This document shows positions 7,443 through 16,955 of a stretch of 64,000 bases of DNA, piece by piece (position 1 is the first letter of the stretch; every line of letters starts with the position of its first letter). Below the pieces are notes generated by a model that was not told the DNA's origin, searched no databases, and was given only the letters and a program-made list of their open reading frames with translations. Position numbers and translations under genes: made by a program. The stretch is from Aquibium pacificus (GTDB taxonomy: Bacteria > Pseudomonadota > Alphaproteobacteria > Rhizobiales > Rhizobiaceae), in assembly GCF_040839445.1 (NCBI RefSeq), contig NZ_JBDPGJ010000011.1, forward strand, positions 1-64,000, read 5' to 3'.

Positions 7443-8114
7443 ATGAGCGCTGACTATCTGCAGTTGCGAACCAAGATGGTGGATAGCCAGTTGCGCACCA
7501 CCGACGTCAACCGTATTCCCCTTCTCGACGCCTTCCAGGAAGTTCCAAGGGAAGCCTTCGTCCCCAGCCGCCGCAAGGCCTTCGCCTATCTGGACGAGGA
7601 CATCGAGATCACGCCACCCGGTTCTCCCGATCGCCGCTTTCTCATGGAAGCGTCTCCCTTCGCCAAGATGCTGCAACTTGCCGACATCGACGAGGACGAC
7701 GTGGTGCTGGATGTCGGCACGGGCACGGGATATCCGGCCGCCATCCTCTCGCTCGTCGCCGGCTCCGTGATCGCATTGGAATGCGATCCGACACTTGCAG
7801 ATGACGCCACCTCGACCCTGTCCGAGCTCGGCTACGACAACGTCGCTGTCGTGCAGGGGCCGCTGGCAGAGGGTTATCCTTCCGAAGCGCCCTACGACGT
7901 GATCGTCCTCGAAGGAGCTGTGGACAAGGTGCCGGAAAATCTCCTGGCCCAGTTGAAGGACGGGGGACGGCTTGTCGCCGTGGAAGGGTATGGAAACGCG
8001 GGAGTCGCGCGGCTTTACGTCCGGCATTCCGGTGTCGTTTCCGGGCGCCGCGGCTTCAACGCCGCGATCAAGCCTCTGCCGGGTTTCCAGAGTGAGCCCG
8101 CGTTCGAGTTCTGA
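7443..8114 (+). CDS. pcm: Protein-L-isoaspartate O-methyltransferase family protein
   Basis: The 223-residue cytoplasmic protein of the PCMT family methylates, or is derived from enzymes that methylate, isoaspartyl residues in aged proteins. The N-terminal PCMT region has VPREAFVPSRRKAFAYLDED. The SAM site is LDVGTGTGYPAAILS at about residues 82-96, followed by an acidic strand-2 end (ALECDP). It lies directly upstream of tolC, an order repeated in many rhizobia. The usual PCMT catalytic Ser/Thr region is not obvious, so repair activity is inferred from family only. The gene symbol is given for the family, not for proven activity. Confidence 0.8.
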   Translation: MSADYLQLRTKMVDSQLRTTDVNRIPLLDAFQEVPREAFVPSRRKAFAYLDEDIEITPPGSPDRRFLMEASPFAKMLQLADIDEDDVVLDVGTGTGYPAAILSLVAGSVIALECDPTLADDATSTLSELGYDNVAVVQGPLAEGYPSEAPYDVIVLEGAVDKVPENLLAQLKDGGRLVAVEGYGNAGVARLYVRHSGVVSGRRGFNAAIKPLPGFQSEPAFEF

Positions 8115-8284
8115 GAGCTTGCGCGTAGTGGCGAGTGGCGTCATGTTGCAACACGGAAAGACATTCGCGGCGCCGCTTGGCGTTTTGCGTGGGCGAGGGC
8201 CGGGCTGACGTGTTAGGTGCACCGGGTCGCTGATTCCGCGAGTTGGCGGAGGCGGCGGTTCCGGTGGTGTCGAGAGGAATAGTC

Positions 8285-9649
8285 GTGGCGTCGATGAGCA
8301 AAAAGCTGTGTGCAGCGTTGTTGATCTCGGTCGCCTTGGCCTTCCCGGGCACCGCCCGTGCCGAGACCATCTTCGGGGCGCTGACCCGAGCCTACCAGAA
8401 CAATTCTGAATTGAATTCCGCCCGGGCCGGCGTTCGCGTGACCGATGAGAACGTGCCGATCGCCAAGTCCGGCTACCGTCCCACGATCGCCGCGACCGGC
8501 TCGCTGAACTACCAGAACAGCTCCGGAACCGACCTGAGGACGGGCTCCTTCGGGGTTCAGATCAACCAGACCCTCTTCGATGGCTTTCAGACGAAGAACA
8601 ACGTCCTTTCGGCCAAGTCGCGCGTCTTCGCGTCGCGCGAGTCGCTGCGAAACACCGAGCAGAACATACTCTACAATGCTGCCGCGGCTTATCTGGACGT
8701 GATCCGGGACCGGCAGATCGCGGTGCTGCGCGAGCGCAACCTCGAATTCCTCGAAGAGCAGGTCCGGGCAGCGCGGTCGCGCTTCGAGGTCGGCGAGGGC
8801 ACGAGAACCGACGTGGCGCAGGCCGAAGCCAGCCGCTCCTCGGCGGTCGCGCAACGCACCGCAGCGCGCGCACAGGCTGCCTCCAGCGCTGCAATTTACC
8901 GGCAGATCGTCGGCGACGAACCGAACAATCTTCAGCCGGTGAGGCCGCTGGCGAAGCTGCTGCCGAACGATCTGGGAGCCGCGGTCTCGCAGGCAATCGC
9001 CCAGCATCCCGCCATCCTCGCCACCCGCCACCTCGTGGATTCGGCTGGCTTCTCGGTGAATTCGGCCGAGGGAGCGATGCTTCCGGGCGTCAGCGCCAGC
9101 GCGGGCGTGTCGAGGAGCTTCAGCGATCGCACGCCCGACATCGGCACGAACGGCGGTTCGACCGTCGGTAGCATCGGCATCAGCCTGTCCATTCCGATCT
9201 ATCAGGGCGGACGCGCTTCCGCGCTGGTCAGGCAGTCCAAGGAATCGCTCGGCCAGGCGCGAATCGAGGTCGATGTCGCGCTCGACCAGGTTCGCGCGGC
9301 GGTCACTTCCGCTTGGGCGCAGTACGATGCCGGCGCGGAACTGGTAGCGGCGAACCGCGAACTGATTTCGGCCGCCCAGCTCGCGCTCGAAGGCGTGAGC
9401 GAGGAGCGGAACGTGGGCCAGCGCACCACGCTCGACGTGCTGAACGCGCAGGCGGACGTCATCACCGCCCAGATCAATCAGGTGAGCGCCGAGCACGACT
9501 ACGTTCTGGCGAGCTTCGCCATCCTCTCCGCCGTGGGAGAACTCAGCGCCCAGCGTCTCGGCCTCCAGGTCACCGAGTACCGGCCGGAGGAGCATTACGA
9601 AGCGGTCAAGGACAAGTGGTTCGGCCTGCGCACGCCGGACAGCCGCTGA
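8285..9649 (+). CDS. tolC: TolC-family outer membrane efflux protein
   Basis: The protein of about 454 residues has a signal peptide ending at ARA, before ETIFGALTRAYQNN. It then shows the two structural repeats of TolC/OMF proteins, rich in heptads (for example LEFLEEQVRAARSRFEVGEG and, in the second half, LALEGVSEERNVGQRTTLD). TolC forms a trimeric outer-membrane and periplasmic channel for type I secretion and RND/MFS efflux. The GTG at 8285 was preferred because GAGAGGA lies 7 nt before it; an ATG 9 nt later works as well. Repeat 2 ends in LNAQADVITAQINQV, typical of the family. Confidence 0.92.
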   Translation: MASMSKKLCAALLISVALAFPGTARAETIFGALTRAYQNNSELNSARAGVRVTDENVPIAKSGYRPTIAATGSLNYQNSSGTDLRTGSFGVQINQTLFDGFQTKNNVLSAKSRVFASRESLRNTEQNILYNAAAAYLDVIRDRQIAVLRERNLEFLEEQVRAARSRFEVGEGTRTDVAQAEASRSSAVAQRTAARAQAASSAAIYRQIVGDEPNNLQPVRPLAKLLPNDLGAAVSQAIAQHPAILATRHLVDSAGFSVNSAEGAMLPGVSASAGVSRSFSDRTPDIGTNGGSTVGSIGISLSIPIYQGGRASALVRQSKESLGQARIEVDVALDQVRAAVTSAWAQYDAGAELVAANRELISAAQLALEGVSEERNVGQRTTLDVLNAQADVITAQINQVSAEHDYVLASFAILSAVGELSAQRLGLQVTEYRPEEHYEAVKDKWFGLRTPDSR

Positions 9650-9797
9650 GCGCAGCTCTGCCGCGGGATAATTCCCGGCCCAATCTTGTGCGAAACCAAA
9701 TCTCCGCTGCCGCGGGGATTCTCTCGCGGCGTTCCCTCCGCTAGGCTTTTCGCATTGATTCGGGGTCGTATTCCCGAGCGGAATGGAGATGCGGACG

Positions 9798-10514
9798 ATG
9801 GCTAGCCCAGCGGCGGAATTGAAGATGCCACAAACCGGTGGCGCGCAACGCGAGCCGTCGATGGAGGAAATCCTCGCCTCCATTCGCCGCATCATCGAAG
9901 ACAGCGACCAGGTCCGCAAACCCGACGCGGAAGCCACCCCCTTCGTGGCACACAGCGCGCCGCGCAAGAGCGACGTCGAGGCCTTCCGCAGGGAGTTCGA
10001 CGTTCCGGCGCCGGAGAATCGGCAAACCGCCGAGGTCCCGGAATTGCAGGCCCCGGACGTGACGCTGCGGGACATGGGCGAAGCGGTCGAGACGACAAGA
10101 CCGCAGGCCGCAGTGGTCCCCGAGGTCGACGCGACCGAACAGGCCGGTCCGGACGAACCGGAGGAACTCGCGGAAGAGCCTGCGATCGATCTGGCCGACG
10201 ATCTCCTCGGCACAATGACCGAAGAGGATGAGATAGAAGTGCCGGCAGCGGCGAATTCGGATGCCTCGTCGGAAGGCACCACCCAACCGCCCGCCGACAA
10301 GCCGTCCATCATATCCGAACACACCGGCCGACAGGTCGCCGCGGCGTTCGGCGAACTGTCACAGGCCTTCATGGCCAGCCGCCAGCGCAGCTTCGACGAC
10401 ATGGCGGCGGAGATGATGCGGCCGATGCTGCAGGAATGGCTCGACAACAATCTCCCCACGATCGTCGAGAAGCTTGTTCGCGAGGAGATCGAGCGCGTCG
10501 CGCGCGGCAGCTGA
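9798..10514 (+). CDS. DUF2497 / PopZ-like polar organising protein
   Basis: The protein of about 238 residues has the three-part plan of PopZ. A conserved N-terminal helix (PSMEEILASIRRIIED) is followed by a long acidic, Pro-rich disordered middle of about 130 residues. The C-terminal helical oligomerisation region contains MMRPMLQEWLDNNLPTIVEKL. PopZ forms a condensate at the cell pole that tethers the chromosome and recruits cell-cycle proteins in alphaproteobacteria. The ATG at 9798 follows GGAG at 9 nt; an earlier ATG at 9783 is possible. Its place between tolC and valS is the usual one in rhizobia. Confidence 0.85.
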   Translation: MASPAAELKMPQTGGAQREPSMEEILASIRRIIEDSDQVRKPDAEATPFVAHSAPRKSDVEAFRREFDVPAPENRQTAEVPELQAPDVTLRDMGEAVETTRPQAAVVPEVDATEQAGPDEPEELAEEPAIDLADDLLGTMTEEDEIEVPAAANSDASSEGTTQPPADKPSIISEHTGRQVAAAFGELSQAFMASRQRSFDDMAAEMMRPMLQEWLDNNLPTIVEKLVREEIERVARGS

Positions 10515-10634
10515 CCGCCGCCTTTGCCGCGACGGTCTAGGGGGCGCACCCGGCTTCGATCGGCTGCGGTTGACTTGCCATGACCCTTCGGCTTTACACC
10601 GGGCTCTGAATTTCGCGAGCGCGGACATCCCGAC

Positions 10635-13544
10635 ATGCTGGACAAGACCTACGACGCCAGGAGCGTCGAGCCCAAGATAGCCCGCCGCTGGGAGGAGGAG
10701 CACGCGTTCCGTGCCGGCGCCGGAGCAGCGCACGGCGCCGAGGCCTTCACCATCGTGATACCGCCGCCGAACGTGACCGGCTCGCTCCATATGGGCCACG
10801 CGCTCAACAACACGCTTCAGGACATCCTCGTCCGTTTCGAGCGCATGCGCGGCAAGAACGTCCTGTGGCAGCCAGGAATGGACCACGCGGGGATCGCCAC
10901 CCAGATGGTCGTCGAGCGCCGGCTGATGGAACAGCAGATCCACCGCCGCGACCTCACGCGCGAGGATTTCATCGATCGCGTCTGGCAGTGGAAGGCCGAA
11001 TCCGGCGGCACGATCGTCAACCAGCTGAAGCGGCTCGGCGCGTCGTGCGACTGGTCGCGCGAGCGCTTCACCATGGACGAGGGGCTGTCCCGCGCCGTCA
11101 TAGAAGTGTTCGTCAACCTCTACAGGCAGGGTCTGATCTTTCGCGGCAAGCGGCTGGTCAATTGGGATCCGGAAATCGAGACCGCGATCTCCGATCTGGA
11201 GGTGGAGAACCGCGAAGCCGACGGCCACATGTGGCACTTCAAGTATCCGCTGGCCGGCGGCGAGACCTATCGCTACGTGGAGAAGGACGCGGACGGAAAC
11301 GTCACCATCGAGGAGGAACGCGACTACATCTCGATTGCGACGACCCGGCCCGAGACCATGCTGGGCGATGGGGCGGTGGCCGTTCATCCGTCGGACGAGC
11401 GCTATGCGCCGATCGTCGGAAAGCTGTGCGAGATCCCCGTCGGGCCGAAGGAACACCGGCGGCTGATCCCCATCATCACCGACGAGTACCCGGATCCTGC
11501 CTTCGGCTCGGGTGCGGTCAAGATTACCGGCGCGCACGATTTCAACGACTATCAGGTCGCCCGCCGCAACGGCATCCCGCTCTATCGCCTGATGGACACC
11601 AAGGCGGCGATGCGCGACGACGGCGAGCCCTATGCGGTGTGCGCGGCCGCGGCGCTGGAGATCGCACGCAGCGGAGATTTGCCGTCCGAATCCGATGTCG
11701 ACGCGCTCAATCTGGTCCCCGATGCCTACCGGGGTCTCGACCGCTACGAAGCGCGCAGGTTGATCGTGGAGGCCATCACCATGGAAGGCCTCGCCGTCAG
11801 CGTCACGGACGCCGACGGCAACGCGGTTCCGCTCGTCGAGAGCAGGAAGATCATGCAGCCCTTCGGCGACCGCTCCGGCGTCGTCATCGAGCCGATGCTC
11901 ACCGACCAGTGGTTTGCCGATGCCGAGACGCTGGCCAAGCCGGCGATCGCCTCCGTGCGCGAGGGGCGCACGAAGTTCGTGCCCAAGAACTGGGAGAAGA
12001 CCTATTTCGACTGGATGGAGAACATCCAACCCTGGTGCATTTCGCGCCAGCTCTGGTGGGGCCACCAGATCCCGGCCTGGTACGGCCCGGACGGCCACAT
12101 CTTCGTCGCCAGGACCGAGAAGGAAGCGCTCGACGAAGCGGTCGAATACTATCTCGCAGTCGACACGCCCTGGAAGGCCTGGGTCGAGGACAAGCTCGAG
12201 AACTTCGCGCCGGGCGAGATCCTGATGCGCGACGAGGACGTGCTCGACACCTGGTTCTCCTCCGCCCTGTGGCCGTTCTCGACGCTCGGATGGCCCGACG
12301 AGACCGAGGAACTGAAGACCTACTATCCGACCTCGGTGCTGGTGACCGGCTTCGACATCATCTTCTTCTGGGTGGCCCGGATGATGATGATGGGTCTGCA
12401 CTTCACCGAAGAGGAGCCGTTCCACACGGTCTACGTCCATGCGCTGGTGCGCGACAAGGACGGCGCCAAGATGTCGAAGTCCAAGGGCAACGTCATCGAC
12501 CCGCTGGAACTGATCGACGAGTACGGCGCCGACGCGCTGCGCTTCACGCTCGCCATCATGGCGGCGCAGGGCAGGGACGTGAAGCTCGATCCCGCGCGCG
12601 TCGCTGGCTACCGCAATTTTGGCACCAAGCTGTGGAACGCGACGCGCTTCGCCGGGATGAACGGAGCCGGGTTCGATCCGTCATTCCGGCCGGACGACGC
12701 AAAGTTGACGGTCAATCGTTGGATCCTGACCGAACTGACCCGCGCCATCCGCGAGGTGACCGGGAGCATCGAAGCTTTCCGCTTCAACGATGCGGCGGGT
12801 GCGGCCTATCGCTTCGTGTGGAACCTCTTCTGCGACTGGTATCTCGAACTCCTGAAGCCTGTCTTCGCCGGTGAAGACGAAGCAGCCAAGGCCGAGGCCC
12901 GCGCCTGCGTCGCCCATGTGCTCGACGAGATCTACAAGCTCCTGCACCCGATGATGCCGTTCATGACGGAGGAACTCTGGGCGCTGACGGCACCGGAAGG
13001 CTCGCAGCGGGAGGATGTGCTGGCGCTGACGTCCTGGCCGGCTCCCGCTTTCGAGGACGCCGAGGCAGCGGCCGAGATCAACTGGCTCGTCGAACTCGTA
13101 TCGGGAATCCGCTCGGTCCGCTCCGAGATGAACGTGCCGCCGGCGGCGATCGCGCCGTTGGTCGTTGTCGGCGCATCTTCGGAGACCCGGGAACGCATCA
13201 GCCGGCATGGTCCCGCGATCCGCCGGTTGGCGCGTATCGGCGATATCACCGACTCCGACGTCGAGGCACCGAAAGGCTCAGCGCAGATCGTCGTCGGCGA
13301 GGCGACCTTCTGCCTGCCGCTCGGCGGCCTGATCGATCTCACCGCGGAGGAAGCCCGCATCGGCAAGGAAATCGCCAAGACCGAGGGCGAGATCTCCCGT
13401 ATCGAGAAAAAGCTCTCCAACGAGAAGTTCGTCGCCAACGCACCGGAAGAAATCGTCGCGGCCGAACGCGAGAAGCTGGACGAGTTCAAGGCCATGCTGG
13501 CCCGCCTGAAGGTAGCGCTGGAACGGGTCAGGTCGGCGATCTGA
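10635..13544 (+). CDS. valS: Valine--tRNA ligase
   Basis: The 969-residue class Ia aminoacyl-tRNA synthetase charges tRNA-Val. The HIGH-type motif is HMGHALNN near residue 53 and the KMSKS loop is KMSKSKGN near residue 612. Between them lies the CP1 editing domain with TTRPETMLGD. A C-terminal coiled-coil arm (EIAKTEGEISRIEKKLSNEK) is characteristic of ValRS. Length is normal. The start MLDKTYDARSVEP fits family N-termini. It is cytoplasmic and the last gene of the pcm-tolC-popZ-valS group. Confidence 0.98.
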   Translation: MLDKTYDARSVEPKIARRWEEEHAFRAGAGAAHGAEAFTIVIPPPNVTGSLHMGHALNNTLQDILVRFERMRGKNVLWQPGMDHAGIATQMVVERRLMEQQIHRRDLTREDFIDRVWQWKAESGGTIVNQLKRLGASCDWSRERFTMDEGLSRAVIEVFVNLYRQGLIFRGKRLVNWDPEIETAISDLEVENREADGHMWHFKYPLAGGETYRYVEKDADGNVTIEEERDYISIATTRPETMLGDGAVAVHPSDERYAPIVGKLCEIPVGPKEHRRLIPIITDEYPDPAFGSGAVKITGAHDFNDYQVARRNGIPLYRLMDTKAAMRDDGEPYAVCAAAALEIARSGDLPSESDVDALNLVPDAYRGLDRYEARRLIVEAITMEGLAVSVTDADGNAVPLVESRKIMQPFGDRSGVVIEPMLTDQWFADAETLAKPAIASVREGRTKFVPKNWEKTYFDWMENIQPWCISRQLWWGHQIPAWYGPDGHIFVARTEKEALDEAVEYYLAVDTPWKAWVEDKLENFAPGEILMRDEDVLDTWFSSALWPFSTLGWPDETEELKTYYPTSVLVTGFDIIFFWVARMMMMGLHFTEEEPFHTVYVHALVRDKDGAKMSKSKGNVIDPLELIDEYGADALRFTLAIMAAQGRDVKLDPARVAGYRNFGTKLWNATRFAGMNGAGFDPSFRPDDAKLTVNRWILTELTRAIREVTGSIEAFRFNDAAGAAYRFVWNLFCDWYLELLKPVFAGEDEAAKAEARACVAHVLDEIYKLLHPMMPFMTEELWALTAPEGSQREDVLALTSWPAPAFEDAEAAAEINWLVELVSGIRSVRSEMNVPPAAIAPLVVVGASSETRERISRHGPAIRRLARIGDITDSDVEAPKGSAQIVVGEATFCLPLGGLIDLTAEEARIGKEIAKTEGEISRIEKKLSNEKFVANAPEEIVAAEREKLDEFKAMLARLKVALERVRSAI

Positions 13545-13551
13545 GCCTGTC

Positions 13552-13586
13552 CCGGCCCGGACTCCGATCGGGCAAGTCCGGTCCGG
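13552..13586 (+). terminator. Hairpin after valS (possible terminator)
   Basis: CCGGCCCGGACT and AGTCCGGTCCGG form a 12-bp stem with one mismatch, starting 7 nt after the stop. There is only a short CCTTGC tail and no clear U tract, so it may protect the 3' end or rely on Rho. Confidence 0.4.
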
Positions 13587-13719
13587 CCTTGCAAACCAGC
13601 GGGTTCGGGCGCACATAGGGCGCGTCACCCGGGCCGGGCCCCTCTGACAGGCGAGGCGTCGCCTGTGATGTCGGACCGATCGACAGCGCGCTGACGCGGC
13701 GCAACCTGCATCCTTTTCA

Positions 13720-14652
13720 ATGATCCATCATGAGTGGCTTTGGCCCGGTTTCCTGGCGTTCGTCGCCGCGATCCTCTTTTTCGATCTGTTCGTCCTCCAC
13801 CGGAAGGATCACGTCATCTCGAAGCGGGAGGCGCTGGTCACTGTAGGCGGCTACGTTTCGCTGGCGATGCTGTTTGCCGCCGGCGTCTTCTATTTCGCGG
13901 GGCCGACCCGCGGCGCGGAGTTCCTCACCGGCTATCTGGTGGAACAGGCGCTTTCGCTCGACAATATCTTCGTCATCGCGCTCATCTTCACCTACTTCCG
14001 GGTCCCGCCCGAAGCGCAGTACCGCGTGCTCTTCTACGGCATCGTCGGTGCGATCGTCATGCGACTGTCGCTGATCGTGCCCGGCGTGAAGATCGTCGAC
14101 CAGTTCGCGGTCGTCGGCATGGCGCTCGGCGCCCTGCTGGTATTCTCCGGCTACAAGATGATGATGGCGGGAGACGAGATGATCGATCCCGGCGACAGCC
14201 GCATCGTGCGGTGGCTGCAGAAAACCGGCCGGGTGACCAACGAATACGAGGGCTCGAAATTCTTCGTGATGCGGCAGGGGCTGCTCTACATGACGCCCCT
14301 GTTCGTCGTGCTGGCGACGGTGGAGTTCACCGACCTGGTCTTCGCGATCGATTCCATCCCGGCCGTCCTGGCGATTTCGAACGATCCCTTCATCGTCTTT
14401 TCCTCCAACGTCTTCGCCATCATGGGGCTGCGGGCGCTGTTCTTCGTGCTCTCGGGCATGATGCGAGATTTCCATCACCTGAAGACGGGGCTTTCGCTGG
14501 TTCTGATGTTCATCGGCGCGAAGATGCTGCTCGCCCATTTCATCAAGATCCCGTCGACGGTCGCGCTCATCGTAACGGCGCTGATCATCTTCGGCTCCGT
14601 TATCGCCTCCATCCTTACGCGGGAGAAGGAGTCGGGCGAAGGCCACGGCTGA
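13720..14652 (+). CDS. TerC/Alx-family integral membrane protein
   Basis: The 310-residue protein has seven or more hydrophobic segments. It carries the TerC family motifs FFDLFVLHRK near the N-terminus, EQALSLDNIFVIA at about residue 80, and EFTDLVFAIDSIPAVLAIS at about 205. The acidic residues in these membrane motifs are thought to bind metal; relatives (Alx, MeeF/MeeY) export manganese, and others are tied to tellurite resistance. Here a metal-handling role is an inference from family. The region before it was read for a yybP-ykoY manganese riboswitch and no match was seen. It stands alone between valS and exoR. Confidence 0.9.
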   Translation: MIHHEWLWPGFLAFVAAILFFDLFVLHRKDHVISKREALVTVGGYVSLAMLFAAGVFYFAGPTRGAEFLTGYLVEQALSLDNIFVIALIFTYFRVPPEAQYRVLFYGIVGAIVMRLSLIVPGVKIVDQFAVVGMALGALLVFSGYKMMMAGDEMIDPGDSRIVRWLQKTGRVTNEYEGSKFFVMRQGLLYMTPLFVVLATVEFTDLVFAIDSIPAVLAISNDPFIVFSSNVFAIMGLRALFFVLSGMMRDFHHLKTGLSLVLMFIGAKMLLAHFIKIPSTVALIVTALIIFGSVIASILTREKESGEGHG

Positions 14653-14973
14653 CGGGCTCGCTTCCGTCTCGTCCGGAGCCGAATCTATTCACCTGGTTCG
14701 AACGAGTGTCGATTCGGCAACACTCTTTCAACGCGCCGTGTTGTAGAAGGAGTGAGGAAGGCAATCGCCGCGATGCCGCCACAAACGGGTCGCAACTGGT
14801 CTCCTCACCGAGCGCGGCGAAAGCTGCATCTCAACAGGGTGCCTGCCGCTCCGCGGTGTGAATTTGAATGAACGTCGGAACGATATTCCAGAACTGGCAG
14901 CGGCAGCGGCACGATGGGCCGCATCTTCCGCACCGTCGGAATCATCGACCGGGCGAGAGAAAATTTGACGGCC
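14653..14973 (+). other. Intergenic region upstream of exoR
   Basis: These 321 nt hold no convincing gene. An in-frame ATG at 14914 would extend ExoR by 20 residues, but the signal peptide then would not be at the N-terminus. AACACT and GTGTTG form a weak inverted repeat near 14720-14740. The exoR promoter must lie here, but no clear boxes were recognised. Confidence 0.5.
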
Positions 14974-15774
14974 ATGTCCATGTCTGAGTGGACCCGCAAG
15001 GTCCTGGTCTGTGTTGCCTTCGGAAGCTGCCTCTCGGCAGCCCAGAGTTCCTATGCGCTGGATCCGAACACGATGAGGGAGCGGGAAACCAGCCCTTGGG
15101 CTGTCTTCCGCAACGGCTTCTTCGCCTACAAGCAGGGCCACAAGCAGGAGGCGGTCGAGGCATACCGCTATGCCGCCGAGAATGGCCAGCTCGGGGCGCG
15201 CTGGAAGCTGGCGCGCATGTACGCCGAGGGCGACGGCATCCGCCGCGACGACTACGAGGCCTTCAAGGCGTTCAACGAGATCGTCCAGCAGGACGTCGAG
15301 CCGGGCAGCCTTGATGAGACCTATGTCTCCGACGCGCTCGTCGCCGTCGCCGGGTATCTGCGCAAGGGCATTCCCGGTACGCCGGTGAAGGCCAACCCCG
15401 TCGCAGCGCAGGATTACTACATGCGCGCTGCCGCGACCTACCGTAACCCGAACGCCCAATACGAGATCGGCAGGATGTTCCTGAGCGGCGAGGGCGTGAA
15501 GGCGAGCGTCAAGCAGGCGGGCCGCTGGCTCCAGCTCGCCGCCGAGAAGGGCCACGCGGGCGCCCAGGCGACGCTCGGCAATCTCCTTTTCCAGAGCGGA
15601 AAAGTCGTCAAGGGCCTCGCCATGATGACCGCGGCGCTGGAACGTGCTCCCGCGGGCGATCAGGTCTGGATACGCGAGTTGCAGGAGGAAGCCTTCTCGC
15701 TGGCGGGCGAATCCGACCGCCGCACTGCCATCGCGCTCGCCGAGGACATCCTGCAGAAGGGTACGGCGGAGTAG
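14974..15774 (+). CDS. exoR: Exopolysaccharide negative regulator ExoR
   Basis: The 266-residue periplasmic protein has a signal peptide (core VLVCVAFGSCLSAA, cleavage near SYA) followed by Sel1-like repeats. Typical units are GARWKLARMYAEGDG, NAQYEIGRMFLSGEG and GAQATLGNLLFQSGK. ExoR binds the sensor ExoS/ChvG in the periplasm and holds the ChvG-ChvI system off until acid or other stress degrades it; this controls succinoglycan, motility and symbiosis genes in rhizobia. Segments such as FKAFNEIVQQDVEPGS and YLRKGIPGTPVKANP match ExoR closely. The start was set at the ATG that puts the signal peptide first. xth lies convergent downstream, a common rhizobial order. Confidence 0.9.
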   Translation: MSMSEWTRKVLVCVAFGSCLSAAQSSYALDPNTMRERETSPWAVFRNGFFAYKQGHKQEAVEAYRYAAENGQLGARWKLARMYAEGDGIRRDDYEAFKAFNEIVQQDVEPGSLDETYVSDALVAVAGYLRKGIPGTPVKANPVAAQDYYMRAAATYRNPNAQYEIGRMFLSGEGVKASVKQAGRWLQLAAEKGHAGAQATLGNLLFQSGKVVKGLAMMTAALERAPAGDQVWIRELQEEAFSLAGESDRRTAIALAEDILQKGTAE

Positions 15775-15783
15775 CCGCGCCGA

Positions 15784-16074
15784 TCAGCCTTTGCTCTGAG
15801 GCTTCGACATCCGCTGCTGTGGCGTTTCCGGCAATTGAGGCGCGTTGATCGACGAGACCGGACAGCCGTCGCCGATCTTTTCCCACGAGGTGTTGTTGAG
15901 GACACGTCCGCATCGCGCCAGCCATGAACCGCTGGAAAGCTTCAGGCAAACGGTCTCACCGAGCGAGTACCGCTGGCCGTTGGCGATGCACATGCACTCG
16001 TCCGCCGTGGCCGGTCCGGGGAGCGCGAGGCCAGCCCAGGCGATCGTCAGCGAGAGGAGCGCAAGTCTCTTCAT
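15784..16074 (-). CDS. Small secreted cysteine-containing protein
   Basis: The 96-residue protein has a clear signal peptide (LALLSLTIAWAGLALPGPATA, shown here as its core only in part) and a mature part of about 70 residues. Five cysteines lie in DECMCIANG, TVCLKL, LARCGRV and GDGCPVSS, and probably form disulfides in the periplasm. The tail is Pro/Gln-rich. Function unknown; small proteins of this plan are found near exoR/xth in related genomes. It lies 9 nt from the end of exoR on the opposite strand and upstream of nothing it could form an operon with except xth behind it. Confidence 0.65.
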   Translation of the reverse strand: MKRLALLSLTIAWAGLALPGPATADECMCIANGQRYSLGETVCLKLSSGSWLARCGRVLNNTSWEKIGDGCPVSSINAPQLPETPQQRMSKPQSKG

Positions 16075-16120
16075 CCAGCAATCATAGCACGACCATGCGT
16101 CGCTGCGCCAGAAGCGGCCG

Positions 16121-16909
16121 TCAGACCGCGCTCATCGCCAGTTCCACGACCGCCGGGACATGGTCGGAGGGCTTTTCCCATGCCCGCACGTGCTTTTCCA
16201 CCGACGCCGCCTGGAGGTGCCGGGCGGCTTCGGGCGAAAGCATCAGGTGATCGATCCGGATGCCGTTGTTCTTCTGCCAGGCGCCGGCCTGGTAGTCCCA
16301 GAAGGTGTAGAGCGCCTCGTCCGTGACGGCGCGGATCCCGTCGGTGAAGCCGAGCCAGGACAGTTGCCGGAAGGCGGATCGGCTCTCCGGCTGGTAGAGG
16401 GCGTCGTTCACCCAGACGTCGGGATTCTTCGCGTCGATCGGCTGCGGGATCACGTTGTAGTCGCCTGCGAGCACGATCGGCTCTTCGAGCGCGAGCCGGT
16501 CCTTCGCCCACGCCTCCAGGCGCTCCATCCAGCCGAGCTTGTAGGTGAATTTTTCAGTGCCGACCGGGTTGCCGTTCGGCAGGTAGAGCGACACCACCCG
16601 CAGCGCGCCGGCCGAGGTTGAGAAGACGCCCTCGATGAACCGCGCGTGATCGTCGCCGTCGTTCCCCGGCAGCCGGCATGTCACCTCGTCGAAGCGCAGT
16701 TTCGACAGGATGGCGACGCCGTTGAAGCCCTTCTGGCCATGCGTCTCCACGTGGTAGCCGAGCGCCTCGATCTCGAGCCGCGGAAAGTTCTCGTCGACGG
16801 ACTTGATCTCCTGCAGGCACACGATGTCGGGCTGGCTGTCCTTCAGCCAGGTGACGAGATTGTCGATCCGCGCCTTGACGCCGTTGATGTTCCAGGTCGC
16901 GATCTTCAT
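16121..16909 (-). CDS. xth: Exodeoxyribonuclease III
   Basis: The 262-residue EEP-family nuclease acts in base excision repair as AP endonuclease and 3'-5' exonuclease. The start MKIATWNINGVKARI holds the catalytic Asn; LQEIK (about residue 35) supplies the metal-binding Glu. AGDYNVIPQ provides the Asp-x-Asn pair, and the C-terminus has RIDHLMLS and SDHVPAVVELA, the Asp-His motif. All key residues are present and the length is typical of ExoIII. Confidence 0.95.
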   Translation of the reverse strand: MKIATWNINGVKARIDNLVTWLKDSQPDIVCLQEIKSVDENFPRLEIEALGYHVETHGQKGFNGVAILSKLRFDEVTCRLPGNDGDDHARFIEGVFSTSAGALRVVSLYLPNGNPVGTEKFTYKLGWMERLEAWAKDRLALEEPIVLAGDYNVIPQPIDAKNPDVWVNDALYQPESRSAFRQLSWLGFTDGIRAVTDEALYTFWDYQAGAWQKNNGIRIDHLMLSPEAARHLQAASVEKHVRAWEKPSDHVPAVVELAMSAV

Positions 16910-16955
16910 GGTCTCAATTTCCCGCCGTCCGCACTCATCGGCCTTCCGACCATAC

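Noticed and set aside
8213..10645. Very long minus-strand open frame across tolC and the PopZ-like gene
   Set aside because: Its translation is Arg/Ser/Gly-rich without any family motif, and the plus-strand frames encode well-conserved proteins. Long shadow frames are normal at this GC content.
13545..13719. Possible yybP-ykoY manganese riboswitch before the TerC-family gene
   Set aside because: The conserved loop sequences of that riboswitch were not found; only a GC-rich hairpin after valS is present.
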